Shown here piece after piece: positions 8,496 through 16,846 of a stretch of DNA of 64,000 bases. Position 1 is the first letter of the stretch. Each line of letters starts with the position of its first letter. The notes beneath the pieces were generated by a model, which was not told the DNA's origin, did not search any database, and saw only the letters and a program-made list of their open reading frames with translations. Source of the DNA: Spirochaetia bacterium. Its GTDB lineage: Bacteria; Spirochaetota; UBA4802; UBA5550. The translations under genes were made by a program, and so were the position numbers. The stretch lies in assembly GCA_009885955.1 (NCBI GenBank), contig VFJS01000055.1:62001-126000 (forward strand), read 5' to 3'.

Positions 8496-8566
8496 TTTCC
8501 AGGAATTTCCGCGTATAAATGAGAAAAGCAGACCCCGGAAATCGTAAAAAAAATCAGTAAGTATTT
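8496..8566. repeat. 71-bp direct repeat, copy 2
   Basis: Same orientation and same length as the copy at 7443-7513, differing at a few positions (for example GCG for ACG near base 16 and a shifted A-run). The spacing between copies is 1,053 bp and encloses the toxin-antitoxin genes and the decayed coding remnants. Confidence 0.75.
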
Positions 8567-8673
8567 AATTGATTAGCTTCCCATAGGGCAGAATGAACTA
8601 TATCGGAACTAAATTTTTCTCTTTCCAGGGATTTTGCACTTAAGAATATCGGTGCAGCGTCCCCGGAAATCGA

Positions 8674-9867
8674 TCAGTTGAGCTTGATGATAAGATCCAC
8701 ACGCCTGTTTTTACGGCGGCCTTCATCGATGCTGTTGTCCGCGATGGGCTTGTCAGCGCCGAAGCCCTTGTAGGAGAGCTTGTCGGTTCCGCCTTTTGAT
8801 TTCAGATACTCGGCAGCAGCCCTGGACCTGTTCATAGAGAGGTCCAGGTTGTATTTGGCTTCGCCTGTACTGTCAGTATGCCCCTCAACAATGACCTCCC
8901 TGTCAGGGTACCTGGATTTAATGATACCCAGCGCGGTATCGAGGATTTTCCTTGATTCGCTATTAAGTTCAAAGGAGTTTACATCGAAAAGCACTTCTCC
9001 GATCCTGAGGACCAGGCCCCTCTTTTCCGTATCAATCTTAATTCCGCTGTCTTTTGGCAGGCTTTTCTCTATATCCTTCCTTGCCCTCTCCTTCTCATCA
9101 TCATTTACCGCCGGGTAAACCTTCGGCCTGCTCTCAATGTTCATCTTAAATTCAATACTGCCGAATGCCCCCCTTTCGCCGGCGAAGACGAACATAATGT
9201 TGTACCTCTCCTTCATTTCGCCGGGAGAATTTCCCTTCAGGTCCCATTCAATTATCCCCGAACTCTGGCCGAAAATTTTCACCGGATAGTCTCCTGGATA
9301 TTTACCGCCGGTGAGGTCCTTGTCTATGATGAAATGATAATTGATGAGCGCTGTTTCGCGTCCGTCAGATTTTTTTACCGACAGGAGGGTGTATGAAGCT
9401 TCAAGATTAAGATTAAGGGGAACGGAAAAATCCCTTAACAGCAGATTTACAGGCGCGGTCCATGTATCTCCCGGATGTATATCCTGTGCAGGGAATGTGG
9501 GCAGGTGCCTCATATTGGGGAGCATATATTTTTTATCAACATGCATCCTGCCGGTCCTCTCGATCCTGAAGTCCGATGAATACTCCTCCATGAGCAGGAA
9601 CACGGCATCGTCCAGGTCCTTTCTGAATATGGAGAACATGGCTTTGACCGCGCTGGACCCCTCCTCCCTGCCGGTGCAGGTGAGGTTTATGATATTCCTT
9701 TCATTATAGACGCGGGTGAGTTTTGAGTTTATAAGATATTTAATATCGGCAGTTCTGACAATTTCAACACGATCGCTTATATTCATTTCCCATTTGAGGG
9801 AAACCGCGGAAGCAGATGCCGGGAAACATATGCAGAATGCAAGGCTGATGTATAGAATTGGCTTCAT
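8674..9867 (-). CDS. OmpA-family peptidoglycan-associated outer-membrane protein
   Basis: A 397-residue exported protein with a signal peptide (about residues 1-21, cut after ASA). Residues about 285-397 are an OmpA C-terminal domain: EVLFDVNSFELNSESRKIL, the EGHTDSTGEAKYNLDLSMNR peptidoglycan-binding motif, and GFGADKPIADN followed by GRRKNRRVDL. The conserved Asp and Arg that contact diaminopimelate are present. Residues 25-270 are beta-rich and of no recognised family. It probably anchors the outer membrane to the wall. It is a single gene; its stop codon abuts a degenerate copy of the 71-bp repeat. Confidence 0.85.
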   Translation of the reverse strand: MKPILYISLAFCICFPASASAVSLKWEMNISDRVEIVRTADIKYLINSKLTRVYNERNIINLTCTGREEGSSAVKAMFSIFRKDLDDAVFLLMEEYSSDFRIERTGRMHVDKKYMLPNMRHLPTFPAQDIHPGDTWTAPVNLLLRDFSVPLNLNLEASYTLLSVKKSDGRETALINYHFIIDKDLTGGKYPGDYPVKIFGQSSGIIEWDLKGNSPGEMKERYNIMFVFAGERGAFGSIEFKMNIESRPKVYPAVNDDEKERARKDIEKSLPKDSGIKIDTEKRGLVLRIGEVLFDVNSFELNSESRKILDTALGIIKSRYPDREVIVEGHTDSTGEAKYNLDLSMNRSRAAAEYLKSKGGTDKLSYKGFGADKPIADNSIDEGRRKNRRVDLIIKLN

Positions 9868-9901
9868 GATACAGGTTTTATTATGGGCTTACTCTTTTAT
9901 T

Positions 9902-10107
9902 GTTACTACTCAGCTATAAATAATAGCTCAGGCCTTCACGCGGATATTCACGGATTTTTTTTAATATCATTATAAGAAACTTATTCTCATTTTAGGTTTA
10001 TTTTTTTAATGCAATACTAAATTTTCATTTTTATCTTATTTTTACCAGTGTTTACCCGTGCTAAGACCTGAGCAAAATTTTTTCCTATTTTTCGGCTGAG
10101 TAGCTAC
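9902..10107. repeat. Imperfect inverted-repeat element of about 206 bp
   Basis: Ends GTTACTACTCAGC (9902-9914) and GCTGAGTAGCTAC (10095-10107) are near-perfect inverted repeats. Inside them GCTCAGGCCTT near 9927 mirrors AAGACCTGAGC near 10062, and the CACGGAT/CCCGTG segments also pair. The centre is T-rich. It occupies nearly the whole gap between the ompA-like gene and cheX. Size and structure suggest a non-autonomous mobile element. Part of its inner sequence (GGATATTCACGGAT) recurs at 7385-7398. Confidence 0.5.
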
Positions 10108-10176
10108 CTTTTATTGGTACAAAACTTTCATGCTGACGGTTGACAACAGTACGCATTAACTCTTCAGCCTGACGGC

Positions 10177-10641
10177 CTATTTCAACGCGATGTTCATCTC
10201 GAGCTGGCCCATTGGGCTGTAAAGATTTATTCCCAGAGTTGTCTGCTTTATCATTGTTATAGTAAAGCTTTTCCCTTCCACCACTGTGGGGGTAGTGATA
10301 TCTATTGTCTTGCCCGATGTTGCAAAAAGGTTCATGGCATTGCCGGTGATCATATTTGCAAGCTCTCCAACAATGTCCTTGTATTCAACTTTTATCTGCT
10401 CCTCGGAAAGTCCCGGGGCAAGTATGCTTGCTATCTTATATACCATGTTAAATTCCATGCTGTACACGACTTCACCGGTTATACCCCCTGTAATGCCGAT
10501 AATTATTGCCACATTCATAGATGGGATGGGACTCTCCTTTATTACCAGTTTGCCCCTTCTCAGATCAACATTGAGGATTGATTTAAAAACGGCACTTGCT
10601 GCTTCAAGGAAAGGATTTACATACTCGGCATTTATGTTCAT
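10177..10641 (-). CDS. cheX: CheX-type CheY-P phosphatase
   Basis: A 154-residue protein of the CheC/CheX/FliY superfamily in its CheX form. The catalytic pattern E-x2-N is visible in DIVGELANMITGNAMN at about residues 89-104, and the N-terminus AEYVNPFLEAASAVF is typical. CheX dephosphorylates CheY-P and in spirochaetes is the main signal-termination enzyme for motility. The start is fixed by AAGGAGA before the ATG. It stands apart from other chemotaxis genes in this window but within reach of the flagellin cluster. Confidence 0.88.
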   Translation of the reverse strand: MNINAEYVNPFLEAASAVFKSILNVDLRRGKLVIKESPIPSMNVAIIIGITGGITGEVVYSMEFNMVYKIASILAPGLSEEQIKVEYKDIVGELANMITGNAMNLFATSGKTIDITTPTVVEGKSFTITMIKQTTLGINLYSPMGQLEMNIALK

Positions 10642-10788
10642 TTTTATTAAATGTCTCCTTAATTAAGTATTAATTCTAAAATACCGGTTATCCCGTAACC
10701 TGCGCCTGATTCCAGTATGATAAACGATTGCTATAATAAAAAATATTCAATGGAATCTGATCAATTATACGAGGTTCCCTTATAAATA

Positions 10789-11940
10789 TCAATCAGTTTT
10801 TAAATTTTTTACAATTTTTGATTTTTCACTCAGACTGGTCATCATATTTCTTGTAATGGCATCGAGCATTTCATATCCGATTATTCTTTCAAGGCTGGCG
10901 TAATCGGATTCCCCGGGCTTTTTAAGATTCACATCAAGCATAACAGGAGTGAAAATATAGAGTCCGGCGCCTGACTCTATCACCTTTGACGATGCCCCTT
11001 TTTTAAGTGACAGGCAGGACTCTCTGAATACCATGGAATTTGAAATATCTGTCAGGGGATTTTCCTCTTTTCCTTTATTATCAAGGACCTCGTCACCCAT
11101 TTTAAAAACCTTCGACTCTCCTGTCATTCCCTTGAGTAAATCCGCAACCATATTGAAATCACCGTTTTTCTCAACCGCGGAATTCAAGTCGGCAACAAAT
11201 CCTTTGATGCTTTCATCGAGCTTTTTCTTTTTCAGCTTATCCTTGATCCTGAGCCTGTCGGTATTCGGGTCCTTGAGTTCACCTGGGTTTTTCCCCAGGT
11301 CCTCGGTAATTTCACTTTCGGTGACATTTATTCTGCCGGAAAAACGCTTTTCCATTTCATTCCTTGCAAGATAGGCGTATTTAATCTGGATTTTTGAATT
11401 ATTTGCCGTATATTCGATATTTATATCATCAGGTGAAACGGCTGTGCCCATCTGAAGATATCGGAAAAGGTCCTCTTTCATTAAGCTGTTCCGGACCATT
11501 TTTGTAAAATTTACTGTACTCATATTGGTCTGCCTTAATATCATCCTGTACCTTTCCATGTCAAACCTGCCGGTAGCCTGGTTCTGGAACTCCTGCATGC
11601 CCCTGATATACCGTAATATCCTCTCCTCAGTGGCATCAATGCCCAGATCTTTTGCTTTCTGCAATATGAGGATTTCCCCGATAAAATTTCTAAAGACGGT
11701 ATTTTCCATATTCTGTTTATCAGAAGATTCTTTAGACAGGAGATCCTTGTACCTGTCACGGAACCGGTAATAATCAAAGGCATGTATTTTCTCACCGTTT
11801 ACAATGGCCACAGTGGTATTATCGAGGCCCAGCTTGGAAACAAAATCGGGCATGCCAAAGGAGATTACTATGATGAGGCCGAAAAACCCCATGATAAAAT
11901 ATCCCACAGCTTTAACTAATTTGGACTTGGAATCAAACAT
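10789..11940 (-). CDS. PpiD/SurA-like membrane-anchored periplasmic chaperone
   Basis: A 383-residue protein with one N-terminal membrane anchor (about residues 10-32) and a SurA-N/PpiD-like helical chaperone domain (about 40-185), beginning at NTTVAIVNGEKIHAFDYYRF. Residues 190-330 are charged and include a Lys-rich linker. No PPIC rotamase motif is visible, so it is better called a chaperone than an isomerase. It would assist folding of exported or outer-membrane proteins. It sits between cheX and a Trm112-like gene on the same strand. Confidence 0.72.
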   Translation of the reverse strand: MFDSKSKLVKAVGYFIMGFFGLIIVISFGMPDFVSKLGLDNTTVAIVNGEKIHAFDYYRFRDRYKDLLSKESSDKQNMENTVFRNFIGEILILQKAKDLGIDATEERILRYIRGMQEFQNQATGRFDMERYRMILRQTNMSTVNFTKMVRNSLMKEDLFRYLQMGTAVSPDDINIEYTANNSKIQIKYAYLARNEMEKRFSGRINVTESEITEDLGKNPGELKDPNTDRLRIKDKLKKKKLDESIKGFVADLNSAVEKNGDFNMVADLLKGMTGESKVFKMGDEVLDNKGKEENPLTDISNSMVFRESCLSLKKGASSKVIESGAGLYIFTPVMLDVNLKKPGESDYASLERIIGYEMLDAITRNMMTSLSEKSKIVKNLKTD

Positions 11941-12049
11941 ATCGCACCTGCTATATTAGTATTTCAACATTTTCATGGATACAGGCCCCGGGCCTGAAAA
12001 GCACAACTTGGAATTTTTTTATTTTGCTGAAATTTGTCAATGAGAATAA

Positions 12050-12211
12050 TTATTTTTCAGCTTCATCGATAAGCATAATCGGAATACCTTCTTTTACAGG
12101 ATATTTTCTATTGCATTCGATACATATAATCTTTTCATTCCTTGCATCATATTCCACATCACCCTTGCATGCCGGACATGCAAGAATTTCAAGGAGCTTT
12201 ATATCTATCAT
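12050..12211 (-). CDS. Trm112-like zinc-ribbon protein
   Basis: A 53-residue protein read from the ATG at 12211: MIDIKLLEILACPACKGDVE at the N-terminus, then CIECNRKYPVKEGIPIML. This is the Trm112/YcaR (UPF0434) pattern with two CxxC pairs for zinc and the KEGIP motif. Eukaryotic Trm112 activates methyltransferases; the bacterial role is not settled. GAGG precedes the start. It is upstream of the PpiD-like gene and may be co-transcribed with it. Confidence 0.85.
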   Translation of the reverse strand: MIDIKLLEILACPACKGDVEYDARNEKIICIECNRKYPVKEGIPIMLIDEAEK

Positions 12212-12533
12212 AAAAACCTCTTTTTTCTGGTATTTTTTAAAATTATCCTTAAAACGCTGATTTCGTCAATAAAAATAAATATATTTCCACTGTTTCTACG
12301 ACAATTTTTCCTTTCTTAAACTGAATGACCTCGCCTTCCCTCTCTCACAATAGGGCTAACCACTACCAACATTTTCCATGTGTGTAAATGGAGACTATAT
12401 ATCCCCCTATCCCCCTATCTCATATATTTGTGAGTAGAAGTTCAAAATGGAATAATGAACCAAATTTTTATAATTTTTCATAGACCCTGTAATTATTACT
12501 TGAAATTATGTCCCATGGAGAAATGATCAGGAT
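12212..12533. other. Intergenic region before dnaE
   Basis: A 322-bp divergent gap. It contains a pyrimidine-rich plus-strand stretch around 12310-12430 with two CCCCCTATC units. I see no gene, strong hairpin or confident promoter. Confidence 0.4.
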
Positions 12534-15500
12534 ATGAAATTCATTCATCTGCATAACCATTCCGACTATTCCATTCTTGACGGCGGTATCACCATAGACC
12601 GGCTCATAGCCCGCGCAAAGGACCTGGGAATGCCCGGAGTTGCAATTACCGACCACGGCAACATGTTTGGGGCCATAGAGTTCTACCAGAAGGCTAAAAA
12701 GGCCGGGATTAAACCGATTATCGGCCAGGAATTCTATATGTCCCCCGGTTCAAGGTTTAAAAAGGAATCGGCGAAAGCAGAAGGGGGCGAAAATGCCTAC
12801 CACCTGATCCTGCTTGCAAAAAATGAGGCTGGATACCGCAATTTATTGAAGCTCTCTTCTATCGGATACACCGAGGGTTTTTACTATAAGCCCAGGATAG
12901 ACATGGAGGTTCTTGAAAAATATTCCCAGGGCCTTATATGCAGCACAGCATGCATAGCAGGGCAGATTCCCGTGCATATCCTCAAAGGTGAAAACAGCAT
13001 GGCCATTGAGATGGCCGGCAGGTTAAATGAAATTTTCGGCAGAGATAACTTTTACCTGGAAATGCAGTACCATAATATCCAGGAACAGGCCGTGGTAAAT
13101 AAGGAACTGATAAAGATGTCATCGGCCCTGGGCATTCCTCTCATCGCCACCAATGACGCCCACTACCTCACAAGGGAGGACTCCTTCTCACACGAGGTGC
13201 TCCTCTGCATTCAGACAGGAAAAACCCTTGAAGATAAAACCCGCATGAAGTTTTCATCGGATGAATTCTACGTGAAAACCACGGAAGAAATGGCAGCACT
13301 ATTCCCGGATAATCCCGAAGCCCTTGCCAACACGGTTAAGATCTATGAAATGACAGACCTGGCCCTTGATCTCAACAACGTTGTACTCCCCCATTTCGAT
13401 GTCCCGCAGGGATATGACCTGAACACCTATCTGAAAAAGCTGGTATTTGAAGGAGCGGCAACACTCTACGGCAAGAACCTTCCGATCCATGTGGTGGAGA
13501 GGATAGAGTATGAAATCTCGGTCATAGTAAACATGAAATTTTCAGGGTATTTTCTCATTGTTTGGGATTTCATCAAACAGGCGAGAAAAATGAGTATAGC
13601 CGTAGGCCCGGGAAGGGGATCGGCCGCGGGCTCCATTGTATCGTACTGCCTGGGCATTACCGCCCTTGACCCGCTGAAATACAACCTCCTCTTTGAGAGG
13701 TTCCTTAACCCCGACAGGAATGAGATGCCCGACATGGATCTGGACTTCTGCGCGGACAGGAGGGAGGAGGTTATCGACTATGTACGGAAAAAATATGGCG
13801 ATAACCATGTGAGCCAGATAATCACCTTCAACAAGATGACTTCAAAGGCAGTAGTCAAGGATGTGGCCAGGGTGCTCAACATCCCCTTTGCCAAGGCCAA
13901 CGATATTAGCAAGCTCATCGAAAAGGAGACCCTTAAGGAGAGTATAGATTCCTCGCCGGAACTTAAGAAATTATATAAGGACGAAGAGGTGGGGCACCGC
14001 CTCATAGACATTTCCCTTAAGCTGGAAGGCCTTATTCGCTCGGCGGGGAAGCATGCGGCCGGGGTGGTCATCTCAAGGGGGCCCCTCTGGGATTATGTAC
14101 CCCTCTACCGGGACTCCAAGGAGGGGACCATCTCGTCCCAGTACGACAAGAACACCCTTGAGAAGGCGGGGCTTGTCAAGATGGACTTCCTGGGCCTCAG
14201 GAACCTGACCATTATTGAGAAATGCGTGGGCCTTATCAAAGAGAATGCGGGAATAGATCTGGATATAACCACGATACCGCTGGATGATAAAAAAACCTAC
14301 AGGCTGCTGCAGAGAGGTGATACAAAAGGGGTATTTCAGCTTGAAAAAAGCGGGATGCAGAACCTCCTCAAACGGATTGCGCCTACATCATTCGAGGAGA
14401 TAATCGCAATTGTCGCCCTGTACAGGCCGGGCCCCCTGAAATCAGGAATGGCCGATGACTTTGTCGCGAGGAAAAAAAACACCTCGCTTGTGGCATATCC
14501 CCACCCCTCCCTGGAGCCAATACTCAAAGATACCCTGGGTGTTGTCATATACCAGGAACAGGTTATGCTTATTTCGCAGGTCATGGGGGGGTTCACTCTT
14601 CCTGAAGCTGACAAGCTCCGGAAGGCCATGGGCAAGAAGAACATGGATATTATCAACAGCCTTGAGGCTAAATTCCTGGCAGGTGCGGAAAAAAATAAAA
14701 TCGGCCGGGAACTGGCTTCCAAGGTCTACCGGATGATAGAAAAATTCGGCGAGTACGGATTTAACAAGTCCCACTCGGCCGCCTATGCCCTGGTATCATA
14801 CCAGACGGCATATCTGAAAGCAAACTATCCCCTTCAGTACATGACAGCCCTCCTCTCGGCCCAGCCGGATAACCAGGATGATGTTGTACAATACACAAAC
14901 GACTCCAGGGCCGCGGGCATAAACGTCCTTCCCCCGTCAATAAATGAAAGCCTCTTTGACTTCTCTATCGAGGGGAGCTCAATACGGTACGGCCTCGGGG
15001 CAATAAAAGGGCTCGGCAAAAAGGCCATTGAGGACATTGTATCTGCAAGGATGAAGATAAAAAAATTCAGCAGCTTCAGAGACTTCCTGGAAACTACCGG
15101 CTCCCTGTCGATAAACAGGGGGGTGCTGGAATCTCTCATAAAATCCGGGGCCTTTGACGCGCTTTATCCCAACAGGGCTGCGCTGTTCAATTCCATTGAC
15201 ATCCTCATTGACACTGCAAAAAAAATGCAGGAGGATCGGCTTTCCGGCCAGGGAAACCTGTTCAGCCCTGCTCCCGGCTCCGGGGAGAGGGACGGCCTGG
15301 ATATAGCAGACTTCGCCGATTGGACCGATAAAATTAAACTGGGGTTCGAGAAAGAGGCGCTCGGTATGTACATATCGGGCCACCCCCTGATGAAATATGA
15401 GAACGAGATTAAAGCGCTGTCTTCAGTTAACCTGTCAAACCTCACGGAAGAACTCAAGGGGAAAGATGTCACGATAATCGGAATTGTACGCGACTTTGAA

Positions 15501-15974
15501 ATTAAGAGGTCGCAAAAAAACAATAACCGTTACGGTACAGGAATCCTTGAAGATCTCTACGGCACAATTGAAATTATTATTTTTTCATCGGTTTTAAAAA
15601 AGTATGAAGATATGCTCTCATCAGACGAACCCCTGGCTGTCACCGGCACTTTTGAGTTTGACGACGACAGGCCTAAAAAAATCATTGTTACAAGCGTGAA
15701 AAGCCTAAGGGAGTTCCGGCGCCAGGCAATATCAGCCCTGCATATAAAACTGGACTCCCCTGAAATAGATGAGGATATGCTCAATACACTTAAATCAGCT
15801 TTTCTGAGGAACAGGGGGGACTGCCCTATTTTCTTTCATGTAAATGAAGAGAAAGGCGAAAAAATAATAAAGGCCCATTCAACCTTTAACATAAGCCCCT
15901 CGGAAAGCCTGGTAAAGGACATCTCAGAAATATTAGGCGGGGAGTCGATACGGTACACCGTGGGTAATCTTTAA
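12534..15974 (+). CDS. dnaE: DNA polymerase III alpha subunit
   Basis: A 1,146-residue replicative polymerase of the DnaE1 type, near the usual 1,160. The N-terminal PHP domain starts with HNHSDYS and ITDHGNM. The palm carries GPGRGSAAGS and the catalytic aspartates D400 and D402 in PDMDLDF; the third, D551, lies in KMDFLGLRNLT. The tau/clamp-associated C-terminal part includes helix-hairpin-helix (GLGAIKGLG) and an OB fold (about 960-1060). It is complete and has no inserted intein. AGGA precedes the ATG. Its 3' end overlaps the convergent rdgB gene by four bases. Confidence 0.97.
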   Translation: MKFIHLHNHSDYSILDGGITIDRLIARAKDLGMPGVAITDHGNMFGAIEFYQKAKKAGIKPIIGQEFYMSPGSRFKKESAKAEGGENAYHLILLAKNEAGYRNLLKLSSIGYTEGFYYKPRIDMEVLEKYSQGLICSTACIAGQIPVHILKGENSMAIEMAGRLNEIFGRDNFYLEMQYHNIQEQAVVNKELIKMSSALGIPLIATNDAHYLTREDSFSHEVLLCIQTGKTLEDKTRMKFSSDEFYVKTTEEMAALFPDNPEALANTVKIYEMTDLALDLNNVVLPHFDVPQGYDLNTYLKKLVFEGAATLYGKNLPIHVVERIEYEISVIVNMKFSGYFLIVWDFIKQARKMSIAVGPGRGSAAGSIVSYCLGITALDPLKYNLLFERFLNPDRNEMPDMDLDFCADRREEVIDYVRKKYGDNHVSQIITFNKMTSKAVVKDVARVLNIPFAKANDISKLIEKETLKESIDSSPELKKLYKDEEVGHRLIDISLKLEGLIRSAGKHAAGVVISRGPLWDYVPLYRDSKEGTISSQYDKNTLEKAGLVKMDFLGLRNLTIIEKCVGLIKENAGIDLDITTIPLDDKKTYRLLQRGDTKGVFQLEKSGMQNLLKRIAPTSFEEIIAIVALYRPGPLKSGMADDFVARKKNTSLVAYPHPSLEPILKDTLGVVIYQEQVMLISQVMGGFTLPEADKLRKAMGKKNMDIINSLEAKFLAGAEKNKIGRELASKVYRMIEKFGEYGFNKSHSAAYALVSYQTAYLKANYPLQYMTALLSAQPDNQDDVVQYTNDSRAAGINVLPPSINESLFDFSIEGSSIRYGLGAIKGLGKKAIEDIVSARMKIKKFSSFRDFLETTGSLSINRGVLESLIKSGAFDALYPNRAALFNSIDILIDTAKKMQEDRLSGQGNLFSPAPGSGERDGLDIADFADWTDKIKLGFEKEALGMYISGHPLMKYENEIKALSSVNLSNLTEELKGKDVTIIGIVRDFEIKRSQKNNNRYGTGILEDLYGTIEIIIFSSVLKKYEDMLSSDEPLAVTGTFEFDDDRPKKIIVTSVKSLREFRRQAISALHIKLDSPEIDEDMLNTLKSAFLRNRGDCPIFFHVNEEKGEKIIKAHSTFNISPSESLVKDISEILGGESIRYTVGNL

Positions 15975-16561
15975 TGGCCCGGCCCCATGAGAATTTCCGC
16001 CGCCTTCCCAAGGGCCATGGCCCTGTGGCTGTGTCTGTTTTTCTCCTCAATTGTTAATTCTGCCATTGTTTTCCCGAGTGCGGGGATGTAGAATATGGGG
16101 TCATATCCGAAACCCATGCCTCCCCTTGGCTCCCGGGTGATTTCACCTTCACAGGTCCCCTCTGCGGCCTTCCAGGTTCCGTCAGGGAAGGCCAGTACAA
16201 TGACACACACGAACCTGGCCCGCCTCTCCTCAATGCCCCTCATCTCGCGAAGGATCAGACTGTTCCTTCCTGCATCATCGAGCCCCTCCCCCCCATATCT
16301 GGCTGAATAGACGCCCGGTTTCCCGCCCAGAGCGCGAACCTCCAGGCCTGAATCATCGGACATTGCAGCCATCCCTGAATAATCTGAAATGGTCATGGCC
16401 TTTTTAAGGGCATTCTTTTCAAAGGTGTCCCCGTCTTCAATTACCTCAGGAGGATTTTTCAGGGAGGATAGGGGAAAAAACTCAAAATGATGCAAATCAA
16501 TTAATTTATTTCTTATCTCAATAATTTTATTTTTGTTGTTCGTTGCCAGAATAACCTTCAC
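15971..16561 (-). CDS. rdgB: XTP/dITP pyrophosphatase (RdgB/HAM1 family)
   Basis: A house-cleaning enzyme that hydrolyses dITP, XTP and related non-canonical triphosphates to monophosphates. The start motif LATNNKNKIIEI, the central DSGLEVRALGGKPGVYSARY and the late GFGYDPIF motif are intact. I choose the GTG at 16561, giving 196 residues starting at KVILATNN, because AAGGGAAAGGG sits just upstream. An ATG at 16603 would add 14 unconserved residues. The gene converges on dnaE with a four-base overlap. Confidence 0.92.
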   Translation of the reverse strand: MKVILATNNKNKIIEIRNKLIDLHHFEFFPLSSLKNPPEVIEDGDTFEKNALKKAMTISDYSGMAAMSDDSGLEVRALGGKPGVYSARYGGEGLDDAGRNSLILREMRGIEERRARFVCVIVLAFPDGTWKAAEGTCEGEITREPRGGMGFGYDPIFYIPALGKTMAELTIEEKNRHSHRAMALGKAAEILMGPGH

Positions 16562-16846
16562 AATACCCTTTCCCTTATAAATGATACTATTTATCTGATA
16601 CATTCCTTAACAAATAATCATCCTTTTTTTTAAATTAGTATTTGCAATATTTCCCTGTATTATATTATTTTATATACAAAGAACAATGAGGTATGTCAAT
16701 ATATTAATGTAATCATATATATTACATTCTTCATAGCGCTCATAAATAAATGAAACTATCATTGCAAAATCATCTTCAAAGTACGCCATTTCCCAATGGT
16801 CATTGAGACATACATGAAATAACCTTAACACAAAAAGCGAGATGAA

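Noticed and set aside
12310-12440. A possible degenerate copy of the CCCTCTCCC repeat before dnaE
   Set aside because: Only CCTCTCTCACAATAGGG is reminiscent; neither terminal repeat nor the paired arm can be found.
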